DNA of 64,000 bases from Voacanga thouarsii (Eukaryota > Streptophyta > Magnoliopsida > Gentianales > Apocynaceae), in assembly GCA_026120185.1 (NCBI GenBank), contig JANUWF010002342.1:7053501-7117500 (forward strand), written 5' to 3'. Below, piece by piece: positions 10,131-21,894 of this stretch (position 1 is the stretch's first letter; every line of letters begins with the position of its first letter). The translations under genes were made by a program, and so were the position numbers. The notes beneath the pieces were generated by a model, which was not told the origin of the DNA, did not search any database, and saw only the letters and a program-made list of their open reading frames with translations.

Positions 10131-11207
10131 CAAAGGAAAAACCAACAAATAAGCTTCACTTTCCTTTCCACAATTGCATGCAAAGTAAACCCAGAACACC
10201 ACCACTAAAGCAAGCCCAACTTCAAAACCAGTAGTAGAATTCTTTGAGATTCAACAACTTTTCTCCCCTTTATAAATAATGGGATCAAAGGAAAATTTGA
10301 TCATTGAAACATGTAAACATGTTGCAGGTTTTTTAGTCTTTGGGTTGTTTTGGAGCCACAGATCTCCACAAAACATGGGGCGCAAATACTTTGTGAACAT
10401 CAATCCATCAAAGTTGAGACCACATTTTCTACTTAACTATTAAAAAAAATGAAAAGATAAAAATTCCCTCAATAGAGAAAAAATGAACAACGTAAAACAC
10501 AACTCCTTTTTCTCTATTACAAAGATAAAGATATACACATATATATGAGAAGACAGGTTGGGGAACCTGAGGTGGGTGGATTTATCATATAGTAGTAAAA
10601 AGTTTGGTAGGACCTACATGTTTATTAAAATAACAGCATTCATATCAACAATGCGTTACAAATACTGTGAGCTATATGAGGAAAATGAGAAAGTACATGT
10701 GGTAGTATCCATTTACCATGATTCATAAAAAAATATGTGCACAGGATGAAGAATACATTCACAAACTCAATGATAAGAATTTCTATTACCTCATGCTACT
10801 TATTGCACCAAATCACTTGAGGTGCCTCCATGCTCTGATGGTTTCTCATCAAAATGAAACCATCTAACCATGATAATTTCATAGATGCATGAGCTGTGCC
10901 AAATGGTAGTGAAGCTGGCAATTGCCAATTGGTGTGCTTTGAAATAGTAAGGCACGAAATCTTCTAATGCACCCTTTAGCCTAAGGGAACAACCCTAATA
11001 TAGAATCTAATTCCTTCCATCAAGAAATATTCCAATGCAAGGTTTTCCACTACGTACATATTTATTTTTCTTTTTTAAAAAAAAATAAAACCTACATTGC
11101 ATTTAGGAAATGTGAAGTCCAATTAGACCTTGCATTAAGAAATTGCTTGGCATTTGCTAAATGCCAGGTTTGTCAATCTCGTATTAGGCAATTGCGAGAT
11201 AATAAAA
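10131..11207. other. Non-coding stretch between unit U and Athila LTR
   Basis: AT-rich sequence with no supportable frame. The first part probably continues unit U, since copy 3 reaches the window edge at the equivalent point. The end borders the Athila-type LTR. No terminal repeats or tRNA-like signals were seen. Confidence 0.5.
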
Positions 11208-12564
11208 TGATGGGGCCTAAATATACTTATATTTTCCTAGCTATTTGAGGTGATTTTGGGATTTTTTTTATGGAATAACTAGTCAATTTGTTTACAATTT
11301 GATATTTTTCCAGTAGAAATTCTTACCTTTGATTTTATGCAAAATTAGAGAATTTGGAGTTTAATTGTGTGATTCCAGACCTGACCCAGCACCAACCCAA
11401 AAACAGGGCAAAATAGTTGAAAAAGCAGAGTAAACTAGGATTCTAGAACTGACCTAGCACTACCCAGAGAGGTTGACTCAGCACTAGCCATGCACTGTTT
11501 CTGAGGTGGTTTAAAATCCTAACGCGAGCATAATTAGAAATTTCTCAAGAAGTCTTTTGATATCTTATTTGTACACGGCCCACAACTTCTAAGGAATGAT
11601 TTTGGCAACCTAGGAAGTTATAAATATAAGGAAAACATAAGCAAAAAAAGAGGGATTCCAAGGGATAAAATTTAGAAATCATTCATTAAAAGAGGAATTC
11701 TTCAAAATGAGCATTGCTTCAAGAAGAAGGGATTTGTCGATGAGTTCTTTCTTAAACCATTGTTTTCTTTTTCTTGAGCAACGATGAGATCAATGTCTTT
11801 ATTGAAGTTGGATGTTATTTTTAAATTCATGATATTGAATTAATTTAATTCTTTGATCAATTTGAGTATTATTATTGGTATTTGATTACTTGTTTTTATT
11901 GAAGAATTGATGAAATTTGATCTTTATTCTAATTAACTTGGAAAAGAGGTTAGTAAGGATTCAATTAATTGATTTCATATGTGTTTTTTCTTAACGGGCT
12001 TGGGAAAGAATGTTAAGTGTAAAAGAACATAAGTAATCAAAGATTAGTTAATTTCACTTAGAATATAGGGTCATTCGCTAATTTCATGTTTTGTGTCGCC
12101 TAGAGTATAGGGATATTGGTTGAGGAATGAGTTTCATGCATCTTTTGGTTGATTGGTGAGATAGAGTATATCTATTAATTTAACTAGGAGATAGTGAGTC
12201 ATTGACTTGGAAAGAATTGGATTTTATTTTATTCCATTATGCTGCCAAGATATTGACTAATTGTGATAATTAGTAGTAATTGATTGTCATGTCTTCAAGA
12301 ATTTCTATCTTAATGCATGTTTTTCTCTCCTAAAGTTGTATATATTTTATTTTTCTTCTTTCATCACTTTAATTGGTCGGTTAAATAATGTATGAAAAGT
12401 AACTAATGGTAGTTGTTTCTTGAGAAACGATACTCCTTAATTCCCTATACTATGCTTTTCGATGATTGCACTTGCTCATATATGTGATTTAATGTTTTAA
12501 TTAAAATTTGATTGGGAATGAACTTGAAATTGTATGATTTTATATACCAAAATTTGACGCATTA
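11208..12564 (+). mobile_element. Athila-type LTR (5' LTR)
   Basis: It opens TGATGGGGCCTAAAT and ends GACGCATTA, a decayed CA terminus, six bases before an Athila-style primer-binding site. It aligns in opposite orientation with the LTRs at 30095-31648 and 56808-57997: shared features include TTCCTAG(C/T)TATTTGAGGT near the start and TTTAATTAAAATTTGATTGGGA near the end. It is about 1.36 kb. No matching 3' LTR occurs downstream. Confidence 0.78.
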
Positions 12565-12570
12565 AATTTT

Positions 12571-12587
12571 TGGCACCGTTGTCGGAG
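12571..12587 (+). other. Primer-binding site of Athila-type element
   Basis: TGGCACCGTTGTCGGAG resembles the Athila/Tat primer-binding site (TGGCGCCGTTGCCGGGG) with C-to-T and G-to-A changes typical of decay of methylated CG and CHG sites. It marks the start of the internal region. Confidence 0.8.
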
Positions 12588-12844
12588 AATAGTATTATGA
12601 AAGCTTGGATTTTATTAATTTAATCATATTTATATGTTTATATATAAATATGTATATATGTTTTTTTGTGTAAATAGGTGCCATTTCTTGTTGTTTGTAT
12701 GAATTATGAATTAATGTGCTAATTGCTATATTTAGTGTACTAATTGTACTTACTTGAATATTTGTAAATTCCAAAACCTTATTTTCTTATTCTCTTTTTG
12801 GGGTTTATTCTTGGTTTATGACTTGATAAATCACAGGAGACATA
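12588..12844 (+). mobile_element. Athila-type untranslated leader
   Basis: AT-rich leader between primer-binding site and gag. A second copy, beginning at the primer-binding site, is found at 56567-56807. No coding signal. Confidence 0.7.
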
Positions 12845-13258
12845 GTGGACTTTAATCCAGAGATCGAGAGAACTTTGACATGGTTTCAAATGGCACATAG
12901 AAAAAAGTTTGAACAATTAAGTTCAACGGGAGAAATGAAAGTTAGTCAAAACAATAAGGGTGGTAATAACAGTAATAATAGAAGGACTATGGGTGATTTT
13001 GCTAAACTTGCAATCTCAGGTATAGATTCAAGTATTACAAGACGAAGGGAAGAAGCCACTAACTTTGAGATTAAGCACAACATTATCCAAATAATCCAAA
13101 ACATGGTCCAATTTGATAGGTTACTTAACGAAGACCCTAATGCCCATCTTGCTAGTTTTCTAGAGATCTGCGATACTTTTAAGATGAATGGTGTGTCGGA
13201 AGATGCTATAAAACTGAGGCTATTTCCTTTTTCCCTTAGGGACAGGACTAAACTGTAG
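12845..13258 (+). pseudogene. gag: Athila-type gag, N-terminal fragment
   Basis: The 137-codon open frame carries the Athila gag signature: NFEIKHNIIQIIQNMVQFD, then EDPNAHLASFLEICDTFKMN and GVSEDAIKLRLFPFSLRD. In Athila elements this is the capsid region that packages retroelement RNA. No ATG starts the frame (it opens at GTG after ATA), so the true start may have mutated. The frame stops just where homology to Athila ends and a chromovirus integrase tail begins. The rest of gag, protease, reverse transcriptase and RNase H are absent. Confidence 0.85.
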
Positions 13259-14098
13259 CAAAGATATGAGATGACATTAAAGTTCAGTACAACAGTACAC
13301 TCACAAACAGATGGACAGACTGAATGAGTGAATAGGGTTTTGGAAGACATGTTGTGGGCTTGCGCTTTGGATTTTGGAACTAAGTGGATTGATAAATTAC
13401 TGTATGCAGAATTTTCATACAATGATAGTTATCAATCAACAATTGGAATGGCTCCATTTGAAGCTTTATATGGAAGAAAATATTAGTCCTCGTTGTATTG
13501 GGAAAGTTTACGATGGAGAACTAGTGAACAGGACACTTTTGATCTTGAAAAAGTTTGTCAGGCTGTGGAGATGATCAAAATCAAGTTGTGGGCAGTTCAG
13601 AGTAGACAGAAAAGTTATATGGATCGGCGTAGGAGAGATTTGAAATTTACAGAAGGAGATCGTGTATTCTTGAAGTTGACTCCACAACCACAATTGGGAA
13701 TTACAGGACAGGGGAAGAAGTTGGCATCTCGGTACATTAGATTATTCCCTATTTTTGAGAGGATTGGAAAAGTTGTGTATCGATTGGAGTTACCAGTAGA
13801 GCTCAAGGTATTCACAATGTGTTCCATGTCTCCAAACTTCGAAAGTATGTAGCTGATCCTGCCAACATTTTGAATGAAGAGCCAATTGATATGACTTCAA
13901 GCTTGAAATATGAGAAAAAACCTATTAAGATTTTGGAGTATGCTAAAAAGGAATTACGGAATAAGAAAATTCCACTTGTAAAAGTGTTGTGAAATCATCA
14001 TCCAATGCAAGATGCAACTTGGGAAACGAAAGCGAAGATGTTGAAAAAGTACCCAGAATTATTCTGGGTGTAAATTAATTTCGAGGACGAAATTTTTT
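13250..14098 (+). pseudogene. Chromovirus (Ty3/gypsy) integrase C-terminus with chromodomain-like tail
   Basis: In broken frames the plus strand reads TTVHSQTDGQTE, the end of the integrase catalytic core, then LEDMLWACALDFGTKW, STIGMAPFEALYGRK, RLFPIFERIGKVVYRLELP (GPY/F-type module) and VSKLRKYVADPANIL. A chromodomain-like tail of the Tekay/Del type follows: PIKILEYAKKELRNKKIPLV, then ATWETKAKMLKKYPELF. Integrases of this group insert retroelement DNA, and the tail can target chromatin. At least four stops or shifts are present, for example the TGA in DGQTE*VNR. The polypurine tract and LTR follow directly. The 5' side is fused to Athila gag. Confidence 0.85.
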
Positions 14099-14100
14099 GT

Positions 14101-14113
14101 AAGAAAGGGAGAA
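14101..14113 (+). other. Polypurine tract of chromovirus fragment
   Basis: AAGAAAGGGAGAA lies directly before an LTR opening TGTAATACCCC, the usual position of the plus-strand priming site. Confidence 0.75.
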
Positions 14114-14203
14114 TGTAATACCCCATATTTTTACCTTCGATTGGCTACTACTTGTAAGAAGATAAGAATTTGTATGAATGGCTAGAACAAAAGATGATCG
14201 GTG
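14114..14203 (+). mobile_element. Chromovirus 3' LTR, first 90 bp
   Basis: Opens TGTAATACCCCATATTT after the polypurine tract. It is related in its first bases to the ~4.3 kb LTR family but differs in body, so it is a separate chromovirus family. It is cut at 14203 by a copia LTR; the remainder may resume at 15788. Confidence 0.65.
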
Positions 14204-15787
14204 TGTTAGTGTTGTGCCCTAGAGGTAATTACTTATACATTGTACATTACACATTTTATTTTAATAAAAGGCATTATTTATCTTATAATTTTTTTTGTTT
14301 ACTTTTAAGTAATATAACTATTCGATAAAGTTCCTAGTACAACACTATGTTAAGGAAATCATGATATGAGATTCCTACTACACTGTATAATATTAGTACT
14401 TAAATAGTCTCTAGTCATAGTATTAATGAGACAGGACATCATTAATGTGTTAAGACTAGCATGTGTTAGACTTCCTAATTTTATCAGCCCGTGGTTCTTA
14501 TATCCGTGAGTATTGAGATACTCAAAGTTAACACATGGATACTTGTTAACAGAACAAGTTCATTAGATGACCTAGCTTTGAGATAATCACATGGATAACT
14601 ATTTAGTGCCAGTGATATAATCTCAATATAGCAAATGTGCAAGTATCCTTAGACTTGAGATATCCAAGGTACTTTGTTTACTGAGCATTGTACTTTGATT
14701 CCAATCTCCGAAGCTCGATCAAGGGCCGCCTATGGGATGGATATTGGGTACATTGTGAGGTAAACGAAAGTAGTTGAGATGGTCAATGAAGGATTCACCA
14801 CTTCTAACAGTAGGGGCGAATATCTCACGGCCACTTGTAGGAATTACTACTCGAGAAGTCCTTGGCAAAGGCGATTGTGTATTGGAAATAGTTCAAATCG
14901 ATACACATCTAGAATAGTGGGTTCCTGGTACAAGTACTATTGTATTCGGAACAGAATTAATTCTGGAGGGAGTTAGCACCAATTCCGTACTCCAAACCGA
15001 ATTAGATATTGTATGGTGGAAGGAGTTAATTGCACTGAAGTTTGTTATTAAAGGGTTCATGTCAAGCCACTTCACTTTCTGGACTCTTGAGTGGTCATGA
15101 TGTGTTACTAGATACCGCTCATGATCTGAGAATATGGGTATATTAATTGATGAATTAATAAATCAATCCTAATTAGAGTTAATAGGATTAATTCTAATTA
15201 ATTATGGATTATTAATCTCAAAGACATTTAGATTAATTCATGTCGCCTACCAATTGACTGGGAAACCTAATAGGTCACACACAATAGAGGATTATATACT
15301 CAATGTGTTATTTGATAACATAGTGGGGTTAATTGAGAGAAAGAGAAGTTGTTATGGACAAATTATAATTAATTATAATTTATAGTCCAAATTGTAATTG
15401 TGAGAACTTGAGATTTCCAATTATAATTAGGGAATTCTCAATTTTGGTAGTAGATTTTCGTGTAACATATAGATGAGATACACGAAACCCAAGCTAGATT
15501 ATTAACACACGAAAAACAACAGCCACGATCTTCTCTCTCTCTCTCGTTGCTCTTGAAGCAAACAACCTTAGCTGCCATCTTTTTCTGCTAGCACAGGAAA
15601 TTTTGGTACTTGAGTATTCTTTTGTGTGGATTACTATTAGAGATAATCACACACTGTGATTATAGTGGTTAGCGTTCAACTCACGTGGAGGTTGATCAAG
15701 AGGATTGCTGGATCGCGCCTCAACTTGAAGAAGAAATTTTTTATTTTTCGGACGATCAAACAAAGGTAAAAAGCTGCTACCTTTATT
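14204..15787 (+). mobile_element. Copia LTR, 3' end truncated
   Basis: Opens TGTTAGTGTTGTGCCCTAGA and matches, in reverse, the solo LTR at 19248-20937 along nearly its whole length. It stops matching after CCTTTATT at 15787, about 130 bp short of the full LTR end (TACCCAACA). Because the end is missing, no target duplication can be seen. The frames within (14779-14976 and others) are LTR sequence. Confidence 0.85.
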
Positions 15788-16480
15788 AAGTGATTGGAAC
15801 GCATCATTTGTGGGCCCCTTTAATTAAAGTCTTGTACAATGTGATTGGCCAATACTTGGACCATGAGAAGGTGGTTGAATGTCTGAAAATTGGCCAAGAA
15901 AATCGGCAGTCATACAAGAGAAATTTTGGGTTACTATATGTTAACATATATGCAAAGTTTAATTAGAATTAATTAATTAGTCTTTGGTATTTAATGAATC
16001 CCAGAAAAGATAATTAATTAATTAAGAGAATTAGGTTAGTCTTAGATTAGTTTTAGAGCATAGCACCAAGCTCATTGGGGCTTAATGTTTTCGGCCAATA
16101 GGGCTTAATCAAGCTCTAAGGCTGGCCGAAAATAAGTGTGCAAGAGAGGGAGAAAAATAATGTGATTTTTCTGAGTTCTCTCTCTCAAGTGTGTCGTCTC
16201 TCCCTTTCTTTCTGGTTGACATTTTTTTTTCTCTTCCTCTTCTCTAGAAGGTGAGTATCTTGATTATTCAAAGAAGGAGCTTTCACCAAGCTAACTTAAG
16301 AGCAAGGTGGAGTCATACTTCGGAAGACGAAGAGAGAAAGCTTGAAGACGCTTGATGCGTAGGAGTAGAAGATTGGCAGGAATACCAGTCAAACCGCAAG
16401 TGCCTTCTTCTCCCCTTCCAAAGTAAGTTCCAGTGTAACACAACCCCTCATTGGTTAATCTGTGACCAATCAAGAAAAGT
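15788..16480. other. Non-coding stretch, possibly the rest of the chromovirus LTR
   Basis: AT-rich at first, then CT-rich runs (TTCTCTCTCTC) and a donor-like GTGAG near 16250, a make-up typical of LTR U5 and leader DNA. No terminus in TGTTACA/TATTACA form was found, so assignment to the LTR starting at 14114 is inference only. Confidence 0.3.
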
Positions 16481-16726
16481 AAGTACTCTCTCCTAGATGT
16501 GGCTCAGAAAACTGAAAAATTTTCTGCTGTGTTTTCTTTGATATTTTCCGTTTTGATCCTTCATTGAAATCCACATATCATCGTGGGCAATATTGCACTC
16601 CAAGAATTGAGAGGTACCTATAAAGTCATGTGAAAAAAAGAAATTAGGAGAAGTAGCACATAAAGTAGAATCGAATACTTCTCTTTCCACATTATGCAAT
16701 TGTTCCTCATAGCCTCTCTTTTCTCC

Positions 16727-17152
16727 TTATGTTTCAAATATATGGGTCGTGGCACTCATGAGGCATAGTTGTTCTCCAATTTGATCCAAATAAGGCTCAA
16801 AAGTTATCGTTTCAGCTTTTTGCAATAAGGCCAGCACTGCCTCAAGTATCCTAACCGACACCGATTGCTTTCTGTACGACGTACCCTGTTTTATTGCGAT
16901 TTTCAACTCCCTATTGCAAATATCATCAACCAAGTTTTCTAGCTGTATTCTTTTGAAGCTCATTCATTTGGATGATTCTTCATACCCCTTAATCGAAGTC
17001 TTTGCATTGTTAACAAAAGAACTTATTAATGCCTCCAGTGACGTCTCACTTAAACCATTAATATCATCTTGCAAATATGTCATTCTATCATTATCATAGC
17101 TCATTTGATTTTGCTCCTATAGCCGCATACTTGCCCATGAATAACCTGCCAT
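16727..17152 (-). pseudogene. Unidentified broken gene remnant
   Basis: A single minus-strand frame of about 141 codons runs from MAGYSWASMRL to HIFET with two in-frame stops, one after SMRL and one after YEESSK. Between them lie DRMTYLQDDINGLSETSLEA and, after the second stop, QLENLVDDICNRELKIAIKQ and ILEAVLALLQKAETITFEPY. The composition is protein-like and helical, and the frame is kept across both stops, which suggests recent decay of a real coding sequence. I do not recognise the family, and no copy is seen elsewhere in the window. It lies just left of the truncated Sirevirus-type 3' LTR. Confidence 0.5.
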
Positions 17153-17464
17153 GATGATTTTTTTTTTTTTTTTAAACTCACAAAACAAAAGAAAAGTTAG
17201 TAATCAAGAAACATCTAAAAGATACAAAAATATAAAACTCAAGAAGAAGCATACAAAAACAAAGAAAAGATAGTAGTATTTATATATACAACAATGGCTA
17301 AATCAACAAGCTATGAGTGTTTCCGATAGTGCCTATCCCTAGTAACAAAGCCAAAAACTTAATGCGTATTTTTTAGTGTATAAAATATTACCAACAAAGT
17401 CCATAAACAATCAAGTTTCAATTGAAATACTAATCACTAAAAGAACATACGAGCAAATAAAATA
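17153..17464. other. Non-coding stretch left of Sirevirus-type LTR
   Basis: Contains a T-run (17159-17173) and AT-rich sequence with no frame. The final part may include the unrecognisable end of the 3' LTR. Confidence 0.4.
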
Positions 17465-18632
17465 AAGAATGAGCAGTCTTAAAGAACCAACTGCGATCTG
17501 AATGAGATGAAACAAGAGATGTGCAGTTAATACAAGAATAAAGGTGGGTTTGTGAGAATTATAAAGATTTCTTTTGAATGATTAAAAACATTTGAGTAAG
17601 AAAGTTAGCAACCTGTCAAAATTAAATGCAAAGAGAATGAACACGAGATTTATAGTGGTTTGATCTATCAAGATTTACATCCACTACCTTTAGCTCACAC
17701 TTAGGATTTTAAACTTGATTTCTTTAAACTCAGCCAACTCAATGGTGTCTATCTACACCAATTACATAAAAGAATCACCACACTTAGTTTTATCGAAACA
17801 TCTCAATCAACAACAAATCAAGGCTCATCCTAAATAGGTTTTACACCACAACCTTGATGTTCAACAAGGATTATAGAAATGTAACAGAGATAACTCACAC
17901 TTTTAAGAAATGTGCAAACAAATGAGAACCAACAACCTTTACCTTTTTGAAGCAATTTTATTTCAATTTGAAGCACTATGGAAAAGGAAGATTTTTGTAT
18001 TCTAGAGAGTAAAAGTGTTTCTTAGAAAGATAAGACAAAAATCTACTTTAAAATCGAGTTTTGAAACCTTTTATAGAGGCAAAAAGTAAAGCCCCAATGG
18101 CTAGAAACGGCTAGTTTCACGTTGTCAGATTTTTCAGAGTTTTGGACTTAAGGATCAAACGAAGGGAGTCCAAAAGATGGTCTAAAATGGCACTTTTCTA
18201 AATAGAAACATTTTGATACTGTTCACAGAGTTTTGGACGAAGCTTTTGGATGCAAAGCCATCCAAATTTCTTAATCCAAAGTTCTGAAGACTTAATACTT
18301 TGAAATCTTTTTGCTTATGTACTTCAAGGTAGAGATAAACTGAATCATAAGGTAAGAAAGACATATGAATTTACACAAAATACCTTAACAAAATGATTTC
18401 TAGTATAAAATTCTCTCAAGGACTTCATGATCTTGTGAGCTCTTAGGTTGAGATTGTTTTTAATCCATCACCACTTTGGATTCCATTTCCTCAAAAGCTG
18501 CTCCGCAATCTTATTTGCATACCTTGAAAGAACTGAGTCAAATATATCTTATCACATATAAATCACAAAAGTTTGTCCTCATCAATATTTATCATAACTC
18601 AAACACAAGAAAATGCCCTTAGGGCTATCTCA
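17465..18632 (-). mobile_element. Sirevirus-like copia 3' LTR (outer end lost)
   Basis: Aligns with the 5' LTR at 25556-26822 and with the orphan copy at 57991-58819. On the minus strand it opens TGAGATAGCCCTAAGGGC at 18632, just after a G-rich run (GGGTTGGGGGT) that may serve as the polypurine tract. The end corresponding to TGAAAAACC of the 5' LTR is not recognisable, so this copy is truncated or badly diverged near 17465. Confidence 0.8.
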
Positions 18633-19247
18633 AGGTTTTTACCCCCAACCCTTGAAATGTACCACTGGCCTATAAAGCCCCATCCAATCTCTTCTAATCG
18701 GCCTTTTCTCAGATTAGCATAAAATTCCCATACTACAGTAGTAAACTACATTTTATCAATAGATAACAGGGATTCCCACCCAAAAGACTCAAACATATTC
18801 AACACATTTGTAAAATTCAGAAAAGACTCTGGATTTATGCGATAACTGATAATCACAGTTCCATTTCTTGAAATCCATTCATTAAAACCGGATTCACTTT
18901 TATTATCTAGAAAATGAGGTACTTGGCTCTCGAAACTTTCCTATTCCAGAGTAGATACTAAGCTGTCAGTCTGAGAGTTGAGAGTTTGGGAACAACTTCT
19001 TTCTTTTTTCCACTGTAGTCTATTTTTTCTTCATTGTTGTAGTGATTTTTCGGGCTTTTTTTGACTTGGCTTTGGTTGATTTTAGGGATTATACCATTGT
19101 GATCGGAGGATAAAAGCTTGAGCTTTCAGTTGTTTAGAGAGAAACTTAGAAAAGTTTTGAAAGAAGAAAGATAGAGTTCTTGGTTGATTTCAGAATTCTA
19201 GAAAGAAGTGAAATAAAAGCTTTTTTTGTGATTTCATAGGAGGTTGT
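18633..19247 (-). mobile_element. Sirevirus-like element, 3' non-coding internal region, part 1
   Basis: Lies between the end of pol and the 3' LTR. Its first 330 bp match 58820-59150. No long frame is present; members of this lineage often have extra sequence here, but I see nothing that supports a gene. Interrupted by a solo copia LTR at 19248. Confidence 0.65.
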
Positions 19248-20937
19248 TGTTGGGTATCTCAAGCTCGTATCCTATACGACGCAGAGGAAAAAAAATTGAG
19301 ATACCCTCCCAGGACTCTTCTATTTGTGGAAAACAAGACATAATGACAATAAAGGCAACATCTTTTACCTTTGGATGATCGTACGAAGAACAAAATTTTA
19401 TTCTTCAAGTTGAGGCGCGATCCAACAATTCTCGTGATCAACCTCCACATGAGTTGAACGTCTACCCACTATAATCACAGTGTGTGATTATCTCTAATAG
19501 TAATCCACACAGAGGAATACTCAAGCCCCAAAATTTCTGTGCTAGCAAAAATTAATGGCGGCTAGAGTTTTTCTTTCAAGTAGAAAAACGAGAGAAAGAT
19601 AGATCAAAGGAAGAGAGAATTGTGTGTTGTGTTTCAGCTATTGGCTAGGGTTTTTTTTTTCTTTCCTAAAATTGAGAAATCCAATCCTATTAGAATTCCT
19701 TAATTGTAATTGGAAACATCAAGTTCTCACAATTACAACTTGTACCACAAATTATAACTAATTATAATTTGTCCACAACAACTTTTCTTTCTCTCAATTA
19801 ACCCCACATTGTTATCAAATAACATCTTGAGTATATAATCCTCTATTGTGTGTGACCTATTAGGTTTCCCAGTCAATTGGTAGAGAACATGAATTAATCC
19901 AAACGACTTTGAGATTAATAATCCATAATTAATTAGAATTAATCCTATTAATTCTAATCAGGATTGATTTATTAATCCATCAATTAATAAACCCATATTC
20001 CCAGATCATGAGCGGTATCTAGCAACACATCATGACCACCCAAGAGTTTAGGAAGTCAAGTGGCTTGACATGAACCCTTCAATAACGAACTTCAGTGCAA
20101 TCAACTCATTTCACCATACAATATCTCATTCAGTTTGGAGTACAGAATTAGTGCCAACTCCCTCCAGAATTAATTCTGGCCCAAATACAATAGTACTTCT
20201 ACCAGGAATCTACTACTCTAGATGTGTATCAATTGGAACTGTTTCCATTATACAATTACCTTAGCCAAGGACTTTCGAGTAGTAATTTCAATAAGTGGCC
20301 GTGAGATATTCGCCCATACTATTAGAAGTGGTGAATCTTTTATTGACCCTCTCAACTACTTTTGTTTACCTCACCATGTACCCATTATTCATCCCATAGG
20401 TGGCCCTCGATCGAGCTCCAGAGATTAGAATCAAAGTATATGGCTTAGCAAACAAAGTACCTTGGAGATCTCAAGTCTAAGGATACTTGCATGTTTGCTA
20501 TATTGAGATTATATCACTGACACTAAATAGTTATCCATGTGATTATCTCAAAGCTAGGTCATCCAATGAACTTGTTCCATTAACAAGCATCCATGTGTTA
20601 ACTTTGAGTATCTCAATACTCACGGTTATGAGAACCACCGCCTAATCAAATCAGAAAGTCTAACACATGCTAGTCTTAATGCATTAATGATGTCCTGTCT
20701 CATTAATACTATGACTAGGGACTATTTAAAGTACTAACACCATCCAATATAGTAGGAATCTCATATCATGATCTCTATCATAATTTCCTTAACACAGTGT
20801 TGTACTAGGGACTTTATCGAATAATTATATTACTTAAAGTAAACTAAAGAAACTGTAAGATAAATAATGCATTTTATTAAAATAAAATGTATCATATACA
20901 ATGTATAAGTGATTGCCTCTAGGGCACAACACTAACA
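19248..20937 (-). mobile_element. Solo copia LTR inside the Sirevirus-like element
   Basis: On the plus strand it starts TGTTGGGTATCTC and ends GCACAACACTAACA, so it is a TG...CA LTR on the minus strand. It is flanked by the 5-bp duplication GTTGT (19243-19247 and 20938-20942). At 1690 bp it is full length and is the reference for the truncated copy at 14204. Frames inside (19259-19450, 20070-20264) are LTR sequence. Confidence 0.93.
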
Positions 20938-20942
20938 GTTGT

Positions 20943-21290
20943 GAGGATAAGTGCAATCAAATACATTAGAGAGAGGCTTTTCAACAGAAATTTCAAAATC
21001 TATCTTGGAAAAAGCACATTCATTTTAAATTTCAAACAGAATAATCTGGAAGTAGATATTTTTGAAAGACATACGATGCATCAGGTCATTTTAATTTTGG
21101 ATTAAAGCTTGATCCAGAATGTTCATCTAAAAGGGATTCCCTAAAGAGAGAGTTTTGGAAGATAAGTTTTGGATTTACTCTAAATAATGCAGCATCCAAA
21201 ATCTCCCTCCAGGATTATGTTTCTTTAGAGACGTGCAAAAACAGACGGTCAAATCATTCCCAACAAAATTTTAGTCACGCAATTTTTGTG
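20943..21290 (-). mobile_element. Sirevirus-like element, 3' non-coding internal region, part 2
   Basis: Resumes after the solo LTR and its duplication and continues to the end of the RNase H region. No supportable frame. Confidence 0.6.
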
Positions 21291-21650
21291 ATGCCCAATC
21301 CTTTTCTCAGAAAGAAAAATCTGTCTTCAGCCAAGGGTTTTGTGAAAATATCTGTGAGTTATTCATTTGTGGGGATATATTCTACACAAACATCATCTTT
21401 GAGCACATGATCTCTAATAAAATGATACTTAACTTCAAAATGTTTGGTCCTAGAATGTTGAATAGGTTCTACACTTGTATTATCACATTGTATAGGTACG
21501 TAATGAAAATTGAGACCAACATCAACCAATGTGTTTTTCATCCACAGAATTTGTGCAAAATAGCTCCCTACTACAATATATTCAGCTTCGGTTGTGGATA
21601 AGGATACACAAGCCTATTTCTTGTTATGCCATGACACTAGAGAATGTTTG
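21290..21650 (-). pseudogene. Copia RNase H domain remnant
   Basis: On the minus strand CVSLSTTEAEYIVVGSYFAQ is followed by ILWMKNTLVDVGLNFHYVPI and HSRTKHFEVKYHFIRDHV, then YIPTNE and, after a stop, LTDIFTKPLAEDRF. This is the characteristic C-terminal RNase H of copia polyproteins, which degrades the RNA strand during reverse transcription. The STTEAEY motif holds a catalytic Glu. Upstream frames are broken by stops, for example near 21540-21660. Confidence 0.88.
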
Positions 21651-21894
21651 AGAAATTGACAATGCCCACTAGTTCTTTTTCATTCAATTTTACAACCTGC
21701 ATAGTCTGCATCAATGTAGCTTATATATGATCAAAGGTATTAGTACGAAGATACCATCAACCATAATCATATGTTCCAACCAAATATCTAAGGATGCATT
21801 TCATAACACATAAGTGAGATTCCTTTGGACACGATTGAAATCTGGCACAAAGACAAACTGAAAACATAATATATGGTCAACTAGCAATAAGATA

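Noticed and set aside
12946..13422. 158-residue minus-strand frame
   Set aside because: Antisense shadow of the Athila gag and integrase fragments on the plus strand.
18633..21290. Envelope-like gene in the Sirevirus-like element
   Set aside because: The space fits, but no open frame or membrane segment remains.
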